Made by a program: the position numbers and the translations under genes. This document shows positions 26,901-38,900 of a DNA stretch of 64,000 nt, one piece after another. Source of the DNA: Arenicola marina (lineage: Eukaryota; Annelida; Polychaeta; Arenicolidae); assembly GCA_964019135.1 (NCBI GenBank), contig OZ025249.1, forward strand, positions 38,949,759 to 39,013,758, given 5' to 3'. How positions within the stretch are numbered: the stretch's first letter is position 1; each line of letters starts with the position of its first letter. A model generated the notes under the pieces. The model was not told where the DNA came from and did not search any database. It worked only from the letters and a program-made list of their open reading frames with translations.

Positions 26901-29900
26901 GAAGTCTGTAGAAATTGTTATTTTATATTAAAGAATAATATAACTTCAAGGAATTTGGCATATCATGGTTTACGATCTAAGTCTGAATCATTTGCTGACA
27001 ATACTTTGCTGATGGAATTCCTTATCACGACTTGTGATACTTGAACACGTTTGTTTCATAGCATTTATAATTACGGTCAATTGTAGAAGTGCATATGTTT
27101 TCTGGATGAACTATTATTCATATTTAATATTTTGTTTAATCAGATAAAGTATAGGTATCTGTAGAGGAATTTTGCATGTGATGGTACACGATCTAAGTCT
27201 GAATCATTTGCTGACAATACTTTGCTGATGCAATTCCTTATCGTGACTTTCGATATTTGAACACGTTTGTTTCATAACATTTATAATTACGGTCAATTGT
27301 ACAAGTGCATATGTATTCTGTAGGAAATATTATTCATATTAAATGTTTCATTTGATCAGGCACCTATATGTGCTGAGGAATTTTGCATGTGATGGTTTAC
27401 GATCTAAGTCTGACTCTTGTTGCTGACAATATTTTGCTGATGCAGTTTCTCTTTACGAATTATCAATTTGTTTATTAAGGAAAGTCATTTTTGTACAGCC
27501 TAGGACTAACCTTACTCAGCTCATCCCCAATTTTTTTTGAACTGCAATGTCAAAGGAATTTTGCACATGATGGTTTACGATCTAAGTCTGAATCATTTGC
27601 TGACAATACTTTGCTGATGCATTTCCTTTGCACAAGTTACAACATGTTGGGCATACTTTAACAAGTTTGTTTCTTTAAATATATCATTATAGTAAAATGT
27701 AGAAGTGCATATGTAGTCTGTATAAAAGTTTCATTTTTATATTAAGGACTGTTCTGTTCGATGAACTAAATCATTTGCTGACAATACCTTAAAAATTTAG
27801 TTAAAGGTTCAGAAGCGTAGATGCAGTTGGTAGATATCATATTAAACATTAGTGTTCCTTCTCAAGAGGAGGATTCTCGCTGGCTCAGTAGGGCCGCCCG
27901 ATAGCTCAGTGGGTTAGAGTGCTAAATGCCAGCACTCTGGCAACACGAGAGCCTAAATTCACGTGGATCGGTGGTTCGCTCTCCGCTGTGGCCAGATCTG
28001 TGGGGTCACGGGATAAAGATCCCATGTCCTTCACAAAGAGTATAGGGTTACCCCGAGGACATGGCTCCGTTCTTCTCTTCCTTCTCCTATTGACACGATA
28101 TGACCAGAATTGGTTTAAGTGTTCTGAATATACAACGAAACCGAACCCTAGCTCAGTTATTACGCTGGCTCTGTTGCAGATCAACAGGTGATGGTATGTT
28201 CCATCCAACCCTATATCATTGTTCCTCGAGGCTTCTTGGCCCAGTTCCCTTAGCGTTCCTGTACACCAGTGGCATAGCGCACCAACTTTTAATTTCTATA
28301 AAGATACATTACAGAGGAATTATGCATATGATGGTGTACGATCTAAGTCTGATTTATTTGCTGACGAATCTTTGCTGATGCATTCCTCAACAAGTATTTT
28401 AATCGAGATCTTTTTAAAACATTATTTTTCGGCATGCGTATAATTCTTAACGACATGCGCTTTTGGAGCATACCGTCGTCCAAGTTGACAAACTGTAAAC
28501 TAACCAGATCAATAATTAAGCTTCACCATTCATATTTTGTACCGACTGGCCAGGGTCAGAGGGTTAACTCTCGAGAAAGTGCCTCTCGGAGAGCTCTTTC
28601 ATATTAGTCTTCTTGTCGATGAATTACAGAGGAAAGTTGCATATAATGGTTTACGATCTATGTCTGAATCAGTTGTTGACCAAACTTTGCTGATTTTTTT
28701 TCCTTTTTTGCAAATTACCATCTTGCTTGGACTTAGTGATATATGTAGCAACAGCTTAAACGAGAGTTGAGGAATCATGCAATGATGTTTTTGCATGTCA
28801 GTCTGAAGTTGATGACACTTTCATTTCTGATGCAAGTTTCCTCATGTTAGTGTTCTTAAATTTACATTTTCTATATATTGGTTTCCGTTGATGACGACAG
28901 TGATATATGTAGCGACATTTTAGCAAAAGTTGAGGAATCATTGCAATGATGATTTTGCATGTCAGTCTGAAGTTGATGACACTATTTTCATTTCTGATGC
29001 AAGATTCCTCATGTTTGTGTTCTTAAATTAAAATATTCTAGAGATATATGTAGCAACATTTTAGCAAAAGTTGAGGAACCATTGCAATGATGATTTTGCA
29101 TGTCAGTCTGAAGTTGATGACACTAATTTCATTTCTGATGCAAGTTTCCTCATGTTAATGTTCTTAAATATACATTTTCTAGATATAGGTTTTCGTTGAT
29201 GACGACAGTGATATATGTAGCGACATTTTAGCGAAAGTTGAGGAATCATGCAACAATGATTTTGCATGTCAGTCTGAAGTTGATGACACTATTTTCATTT
29301 CTAATGCAAGTTTCCTCATGTTAGTGGGCGCATTTCTTTGGGCCAGGTTCGGTATCCCGCCCCGGGCCCGCAACACGTGACAAGGAACTTCCGAGTATGC
29401 CGATAGGGATATGCCTATTCCAATGAAATGCACACACCGTTCCCATCCGGTGCACATTAAGGCACTGGAACCAACCTACTCTCATCACCTTTCAATCAGC
29501 CGCCATCTTCTCCCGAATGCCCCTTGCTGTTTAGAACGGGGCACATCGGCATACCGAATGCATGCGCGCGCATCCATACCCGGGTGAAAGAAGTGTCGGG
29601 CGGTGAACCGATGCGTAATGTGCGTATTCGGTCCACCGTAGGGATACACCCGGGTTACCAAAGAAATGCGCCCAGTGTTCTTAAATTTACATTTTCTATA
29701 TATTGGTTTCTATTGATGACGACAGTGATATATGTAAGGACATTTTAGCAAAAGTTGAGGAATCATTGTAATGATGATTTTGCATGTCAGTCTGAAGTTG
29801 ATGACACTATTTTCATTTCCGATGCAAGTTTCCTCATGTTGGTGTTCTTAAGTTTAAATATTCTAGATACTGATTTTCGTTGATGACGACAATGATATAT

Positions 29901-32900
29901 GTAGCAAAATTTTAGCGAAAGTTGAGGAATCATTGCAATGATGATTTTGCATGTCAGTCTGAAGTTGATGACACTATTTTCATTTCTGATGCTAGTTTCC
30001 TCATGTTAGTGCTCTTAAATTTAAATATTCTAGATACTGGTTTTCGTTGAAGACGACAGTGATATATGTAGCGATAGTTTAGCAAAAGTTGAGGAATCAT
30101 GCAATGATGATTTTGCATGTCAGTCTGAAGTTGATGACACTATTTTCATTTCTGATGCAAGTTTCCTCATGTTAGTGTTCTTAAATATACATTTTCTAGA
30201 TATTGGTTTCCGTTGATGACGACAGTGATATATGTTGCGACAGTTTAGCGAAAGTTGAATCATTGCAATGATGATTTTGCATGTCAGTCTGAAGTTGATG
30301 CCACTATTTTTATTTCTGATGCGAGTTTTCTCATGTTAGTGTTTTTAAATACACATTTTCTTGATATTGGTTTCCGTTGATGACGACAGTGATATATGTA
30401 GCGACATTTTAGCGAAAGTTGAGGAATCACGCAATGATGATTTTGCATGTCAGTCTGAAGTTGATGACACTATTTTCATTTCTGATGCAAGTTTCCTCAT
30501 GTTGGTGTTCTTAAATATACATTTTCTAGATATTGGTTTCCGTTGATGACGACAGTTATATATGTTGTGACAGTTCAGCGAAAGTTGAGGAATCATGCAA
30601 TGATGATTTTGCATGTCAGTCTGAAGTTAATGACACTATTTTCATTTCTGATGCAAATTTCTTCATGTTGGTGTTCTTAAATATACATTTTCTAGATATT
30701 GGTTTTCGTTGAAGACGACAGTGATATATGTAGCGACATTTTAGCGAAAGTTGAGGAATCATGCAATGATGATTTTGCATGTCAGTCTGAAGTTGATGAC
30801 ACTATTTTCATTTCTGATGCTATTTTCCTCATGTTGGTGTTAATTAAAATGTTCTAGATATTAGTTTTCGTTGATGACCGCAGTAATATATGTAGAAACA
30901 TTTTAGCGAAAGTTGAGGAATCATTGCAATGATGATTTTGCATGTCAGTCTGAAGTTGATGACACTATTTTCATTTCTGATGCTAGTTTCCTCATGTTGG
31001 TGTTTTTAAATTAAAATTTTCTAGATTCTGGTTTTCGTTGAAGACGACAGTGATATATGTAGCGATAGTTTAGCGAATGTTGAGGAATCATGCAATGATG
31101 ATTTTGCATGTCAGTCTGAAGTTGATGACACTATTTTCATTTCTGATGCAAGTTTCCTCATGTTAGTGTTCTTAAATATACATTTTCTAGATATTGGTTT
31201 CCGTTGATGACGACAGTGATATATGTTGCGACAGTTTAGCGAAAGTTGAGGAATCATGCAATGATGATTTTGCATGTCAGTCTGAAGTTGATGACACTAT
31301 TTTCATTTCTGATGCAAGTTTCCTCATGTTAGTGTTGTTAAATATACATTTCTAGATCTTGGTTTCCGTTGATGACGACAGTGATATATGTTGCGACAGT
31401 TTAGCGAAAGTTGAGGAATCATGCAATGATGATTTTGCATGTCAGTCTGAAGTTGATGACACTATTTTCATTTCTGATGCAAGTTTCCTCATGTTGGTGT
31501 TCTTAAATATACATTTTCTTGATATTGGTTTTCGTTGATGACGACAGTGATATATGTTGCGACAGTTTAGCGAAAGTTGAGGAATCATTGCAATGATGAT
31601 TTTGCATGTCAGTCTGAAGTTGATGACACTATTTTCATTTCTGATGCAAGTTTCCTCATGTTAGTGTTCTTAAATATGCATTTTCTAGATATTGGTTTCC
31701 GTTGATGACGAGAGTGATATATGTAGCAACATTTTAGCGAAAGTTGAGGAATTATGCAATGATGATTTTGCATGTCAGTCTGAAGTTGATGCCACTATTT
31801 TTATTTCTGATGCGAGTTTTCTCATGTTAGTGTTTTTAAATACACATTTTCTTGATATTGGTTTCCGTTGATGACGACAGTGATATATGTAGCGACATTT
31901 TAGCGAAAGTTGAGGAATCACGCAATGATGATTTTGCATGTCAGTCTGAAGTTGATGACACTATTTTCATTTCTGATGCAAGTTTCCTCATGTTGGTGTT
32001 CTTAAATATACATTTTCTAGATATTGGTTTCCGTTGATGACGACAGTTATATATGTTGTGACAGTTCAGCGAAAGTTGAGGAATCATGCAATGATGATTT
32101 TGCATGTCAGTCTGAAGTTAATGACACTATTTTCATTTCTGATGCAAATTTCTTCATGTTGGTGTTCTTAAATATACATTTTCTAGATATTGGTTTTCGT
32201 TGAAGACGACAGTGATGTATGTAGCGACATTTTAGCGAAAGTTGAGGAATCATGCAATGATGATTTTGCATGTCAGTCTGAAGTTGATGACACTATTTTC
32301 ATTTCTGATGCTATTTTCCTCATGTTGGTGTTAATTAAAATGTTCTAGATATTAGTTTTCGTTGATGACCGCAGTAATATATGTAGAAACATTTTAGCGA
32401 AAGTTGAGGAATCATTGCAATGATGATTTTGCATGTCAGTCTGAAGTTGATGACACTATTTTCATTTCTGATGCTAGTTTCCTCATGTTGGTGTTTTTAA
32501 ATTAAAATTTTCTAGATTCTGGTTTTCGTTGAAGACGACAGTGATATATGTTGCGATAGTTTAGCGAATGTTGAGGAATCATGCAATGATGATTTTGCAT
32601 GTCAGTCTGAAGTTAATGACACTATTTTCATTTCTGATGCAAGTTTCCTCATGTTGTTCTTAAATATACATTTTCTAGATATTGGTTTCCGTTGATGACG
32701 ACAGTGATATATGTTGCGACAGTTTAGCGAAAGTTGAGGAATCATGCAATGATGATTTTGCATGTCAGTCTGAAGTTGATGACACTATTTTCATTTCTGA
32801 TGCAAGTTTCCTCATGTTAGTGTTGTTAAATATACATTTCTAGATCTTGGTTTCCGTTGATGACGACAGTGATATATGTTGCGACAGTTTAGCGAAAGTT

Positions 32901-35900
32901 GAGGAATCATGCAATGATGATTTTGCATGTCAGTCTGAAGTTGATGACACTATTTTCATTTCTGATGCAAGTTTTCTCATGTTAGTGTTCTTAAATACAC
33001 ATTTTCTTGATATTGGTTTTCGTTGATGACGACAGTGATATATGTAGCAACTTTTTAGCGAAAGTTGAGGAATTATGCAATGATGATTTTGCATGTCAGT
33101 CTGAAGTTGATGCCACTATTTTTATTTCTGATGCGAATTTTCTCATGTTAGTGTTTTTAAATACACATTTTCTTGATATTGGTTTCCGTTGATGACGACA
33201 GTGATATATGTAGCGACATTTTAGCGAAAGTTGAGGAATCACGCAATGATGATTTTGCATGTCAGTCTGAAGTTGATGACACTATTTTCATTTCTGATGC
33301 AAGTTTCCTCATGTTGGTGTTCTTAAATTAAAATTTTCTAGATATTGGTTTTCGTTGAAGACGACAGTGATATATGTAGCGATAGTTTAGCGAAAGTTGA
33401 GGAATCATGCAATGATGATTTTGCATGTCAGTCTGAAGTTGATGACACTATTTTCATTTCTGAATGGAATGTTGGTGTTTTAGGCCACTTTTGTGCACAT
33501 ACAGGCTAAATTGGGCCAAGGAACCTCCCGAAACGTTTCATTTCTGATGCTATTTTCCTCATGTTGGTGTTAATTAAAATGTTCTAGATATTAGTTTTCG
33601 TTAATGACCGCAGTAATATATGTAGAACCATTTTAGCGAAAGTTGAGGAATCATTGCAATGATGATTTTGCATGTCAGTCTGAAGTTGATGACACTATTT
33701 TCATTTCTGATGCAAGTTTCCTCATGTTAGTGTTCTTAAATATACATTTTCTAGATATTGGTTTCCGTTGATGACGACAGTGATATATGTTGCGACAGTT
33801 TAACGGAAGTTGAGGAATCATGCAATGATGATTTTGCATGTCAGTCTGAAGTTGATGACACTATTTTCATTTCTGATGCAAGTTTCCTCATGTTAGTGTT
33901 GTTAAATATACATTTCTAGATATTGGTTTCCGTTGATGACGACAGTGATATATGTTGCGACAGTTTAGCGAAAGTTGAGGAATCATGCAATGATGATTTT
34001 GCATGTCAGTCTGAAGTTGATGACACTATTTTCATTTCTGATGCAAGTTTCCTCATGTTAGTGTTCTTAAATACACATTTTCTTGATATTGGTTTCCGTT
34101 GATGACGACAGTGATATATGTAGCGACATTTTAGCGAAAGTTGAGGAATCATGCAATGATGATTTTGCATGTCAGTCTGAAGTTGATGACACTATTTTCA
34201 TTTCTGATGCAAGTTTCCTCATGTTGGTGTTTTTAAATTAAAATTTTCTAGATATTGGTTTTCGTTGAAGACGACAGTGATATATCTAGCGATAGTTTAG
34301 CGAAAGTTGAGGAATCATGCAATGATGATTTTTGCATGTCAGTCTGAAGTTAATGACACTATTTTCATTTCTGATGTAAGTTTCCTCATGTTAGTGTTGT
34401 TAAATATACATTTCTAGATATTGGTTTCCGTTGATGACGACAGTGATATATGTTGCGACAGTTTAGCGAAAGTTGAGGAATCATGCAATGATGATTTTGC
34501 ATGTCAGTCTGAAGTTGATGACACTATTTTCATTTCTGATGCAAGTTTCCTCATGTTGGTGTTCTTAAATTTAAATTTTCTAGATATAAGTTTTCGTTAA
34601 TGACGACGGTGATATATGTTGCGACAGTTTGGCGGAAGTTGAGGAATCATGCAATGATGATTTTGCATGTCAGTCTGAAGTTGATGACACTATTTTCCTT
34701 TCTGATGCAAATTTCTTCATGTTTGTGTTCATAAATATACATTTTCTTGATATTGGTTTTCGTTGATGACGACAGTGATATTTGTAGGGATATTTTAGCG
34801 AAAGTTGAGGAATCATGCAATGATGATTTTGCATGTCAGTCTGAAGTTGATGCCACTATTTTCATTTCTGATGCAAATTTTTCCATGTTAGTGTTCTGAA
34901 TTATGCATTTTCTAGATATTGGTTTCCGTTGATGACGACAGTGATATATGAAGCGATAGTTTAGCGAAAGTGGAAGAATCATGCAATGATGATTTTGCAT
35001 GTCAGTCTCAAGTTGATGACACTATTTTCATTTCTGATGCAAGTTTCCTTATGTTGGTGCTTACGTTTTTAAGATTTACGTTGATAAAGGCAGTAATATA
35101 TGTAGCAACATTTTAGCGTTTCATGTTAGTGTTTTTCATGTTGGTGTTCTTAAATTAATTTTTTAAGTAAAAATATAAATTTTCCTTAATGTTCATGACG
35201 ATAGTTACATAGTACAGGGAGCAACAGTTGAATGAAAGTTGAGGAATCGTGCATGTCGCAGATGTTCTGACGTTGATGACAACTATTTCTGATGCGAGAT
35301 TCCTAAAAAAAATTCAAGTTAGTGTTCTCTTTTTAAAGACTAGTAGAAGCATTACTGTCCTCCTGACAATCACTAGCAACCAGTCACTCACACATATATC
35401 TCTCACTCGGTTCTCTGTATTATGGTCCATAGCATGTCTCACTCGTCCTCGTCGTTATCACTCATCATGTGAATATCACAAACCACACAGACATGGCCAC
35501 AGCGGGGCGCGAATCACCGATCCACGTGCCGTTAGGCTCTCAGGTGGCCAAAATACTCAAGGCGAGCGCTCTAACCCAGCCAGCTATTGAGGCGGCCCCC
35601 AGTCACTTTTGTTGTGTCTATCACATCTGTCTGTATGGTGCTCTACATCATGTACTCAGTGACCTCACAGTGACCTCTGTCCTGTATCACACAGCTGTCT
35701 GTATGGTGCTCTACATCATGTACTCAGTGACCTCACAGGGACCTCTGTCCTGTATCACACATCTGTCTGTATGGTGCTCTACATCATGTACTCAGTGACC
35801 TCACAGTGACCTCTGTCCTGTATCACACAGCTGTCTGTATGGTGCTCTACATCATGTACTCAGTGACCTCACAGGGACCTCTGTCCTGTATCACACAGCT

Positions 35901-38900
35901 GTCTGTATGGTGCTCTACATCATGTACTCAGTGACCTCACAGTGACCTCTGTCCTGTATCACATAGCTGTCTGTATGGTGCTCTACATCATGTACTCAGT
36001 GACCTCACAGTGACCTCTGTCCTGTATCACACAGCTGTCTGTAAGGTGCTCTACATCATGTACTCAGTGACCTCACAGTGACCTCTGTCCTGTATCACAC
36101 AGCTGTCTGTATGGTGCTCTACATCATGTACTCAGTGACCTCACAGTGACCTCTGTCCTGTATCACACAGCTGTCTGTATGGTGCTCTACATCATGTAAT
36201 CAGTGACCTCACAGTGACCTCTGTCCTGTATCACATAGCTGTCTGTATGGTGCTCTACATCATGTACTCAGTGACCTCACAGTGACCTCTGTCCTGTATC
36301 ACACAGCTGTCTGCATGGTGCTCTACATCATGTACTCAGTGACCTCACAGTGACCTCTGTCCTGTATCACACAGCTGTCTGTATGGTGCTCTACATCATG
36401 TACTCAGTGACCTCACAGTGACCTCACAGTGACCTCTGTCCTGTATCACATAGCTGTCTGTATGGTGCTCTACATCATGTACTCAGTGACCTCACAGTGA
36501 CCTCTGTCCTGTATCACATAGCGGTCTGTATGGTGCTCTACATCATGTACTCAGTGACCTCACAGTGACCTCTGTCCTGTATCACACAGCTGTCTGTATG
36601 GTGCTCTACATCATGTAATCAGTGACCTCACAGTGACCTCTGTCCTGTATCACATAGCTGTCTGTATGGTGCTCTACATCATGTACTCAGTGACCTCACA
36701 GTGACCTCTGTCCTGTATCACACAGCTGTCTGCATGGTGCTCTACATCATGTACTCAGTGACCTCACAGTGACCTCTGTCCTGTATCACACAGCTGTCTG
36801 TATGGTGCTCTACATCATGTAATCAGTGACCTCACAGTGACCTCTGTCCTGTATCACATAGCTGTCTGTATGGTGCTCTACATCATGTACTCAGTGACCT
36901 CACAGTGACCTCTGTCCTGTATCACACAGCTGTCTGCATGGTGCTCTACATCATGTACTCAGTGACCTCACAGTGACCTCTGTCCTGTATCACACAGCTG
37001 TCTGTATGGTGCTCTACATCATGTACTCAGTGACCTCACAGTGACCTCACAGTGACCTCTGTCCTGTATCACATAGCTGTCTGTATGGTGCTCTACATCA
37101 TGTACTCAGTGACCTCACAGTGACCTCTGTCCTGTATCACATAGCGGTCTGTATGGTGCTCTACATCATGTACTCAGTGACCTCACAGTGACCTCTGTCC
37201 TGTATCACATAGCTGTTTGTATGGTGCTCTACATCATGTACTCAGTGACCTCACAGTGACCTCTGTCCTGTATCACACAGCTGTCTGTATGGTGCTCTAC
37301 ATCATGTACTCAGTGACCTCACAGTGACCTCTGTCCTGTATCACATAGCTGTGTGTATGGTGCTCTACATCATGTACTCAGTGACCTCACAGTGACCTCT
37401 GTCCTGTATCACATAGCGGTCTGTATGGTGCTCTACATCATGTACTCAGTGACCTCACAGTGACCTCTGTCCTGTATCACACAGCTGTCTGTATGGTGCT
37501 CTACATCATGTACTCAGTGACCTCACAGTGACCTCTGTCCTGTATCACACAGCTGTCTGTATGGTGCTCTACATCATGTACTCAGTGACCTCACAGTGAC
37601 CTCTGTCCCGTATCATACAGCTGTCTGTATGGTGCGCTACATCATGTACTCAGTGACCTCACAGTGACCTCTGTCCTGTATCACACAGCTGTCTGTATGG
37701 TGCTCTACATCATGTACTCAGTGACCTCACAGTGACCTCTGTCCTGTATCACACAGCTGTCTGTATGGTGCTCTACATCATGTACTCAGTGACCTCACAG
37801 TGACCTCTGTCCTGTATCACATAGCTGTCTGTATGGTGCTCTACATCATGTACTCAGTGACCTCACAGTGACCTCTGTCCTGTATCACACAGCTGTCTGT
37901 AAGGTGCTCTACATCATGTACTCAGTGACCTCACAGTGACCTCTGTCCTGTATCACACAGCTGTCTGTATGGTGCTCTACATCATGTACTCAGTGACCTC
38001 ACAGTGACCTCTGTCCTGTATCACACAGCTGTCTGTATGGTGCTCTACATCATGTAATCAGTGACCTCACAGTGACCTCTGTCCTGTATCACATAGCTGT
38101 CTGTATGGTGCTCTACATCATGTACTCAGTGACCTCACAGTGACCTCTGTCCTGTATCACACAGCTGTCTGCATGGTGCTCTACATCATGTACTCAGTGA
38201 CCTCACAGTGACCTCTGTCCTGTATCACACAGCTGTCTGTATGGTGCTCTACATCATGTACTCAGTGACCTCACAGTGACCTCACAGTGACCTCTGTCCT
38301 GTATCACATAGCTGTCTGTATGGTGCTCTACATCATGTACTCAGTGACCTCACAGTGACCTCTGTCCTGTATCACATAGCGGTCTGTATGGTGCTCTACA
38401 TCATGTACTCAGTGACCTCACAGTGACCTCTGTCCTGTATCACACAGCTGTCTGTATGGTGCTCTACATCATGTAATCAGTGACCTCACAGTGACCTCTG
38501 TCCTGTATCACATAGCTGTCTGTATGGTGCTCTACATCATGTACTCAGTGACCTCACAGTGACCTCTGTCCTGTATCACACAGCTGTCTGCATGGTGCTC
38601 TACATCATGTACTCAGTGACCTCACAGTGACCTCTGTCCTGTATCACACAGCTGTCTGTATGGTGCTCTACATCATGTAATCAGTGACCTCACAGTGACC
38701 TCTGTCCTGTATCACATAGCTGTCTGTATGGTGCTCTACATCATGTACTCAGTGACCTCACAGTGACCTCTGTCCTGTATCACACAGCTGTCTGCATGGT
38801 GCTCTACATCATGTACTCAGTGACCTCACAGTGACCTCTGTCCTGTATCACACAGCTGTCTGTATGGTGCTCTACATCATGTACTCAGTGACCTCACAGT

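Larger units (their letters stand above)
28760..35110. repeat. 166-bp satellite array with higher-order repeats
   Basis: About 35 tandem monomers of 166 bp with the core GAGGAATCATGCAATGATGA, TTTTGCATGTCAGTCTGAAG and TTGATGACACTATTTTCATT. Neighbouring monomers vary, but whole blocks recur: about 1.2 kb from 30270 reappears 1491 bp (nine monomers) to the right, with a partial third copy. One MITE (29324-29672) and one SINE fragment (33464-33535) interrupt it. Each monomer holds a CATGCAA...TTGCATG inverted repeat. Short open frames in it are not genes. Confidence 0.95.

Noticed and set aside
30361-33192. Three similar 61-codon frames suggesting a small gene family
   Set aside because: They are the same satellite monomers repeated in higher-order blocks; the frame closes within about one monomer.
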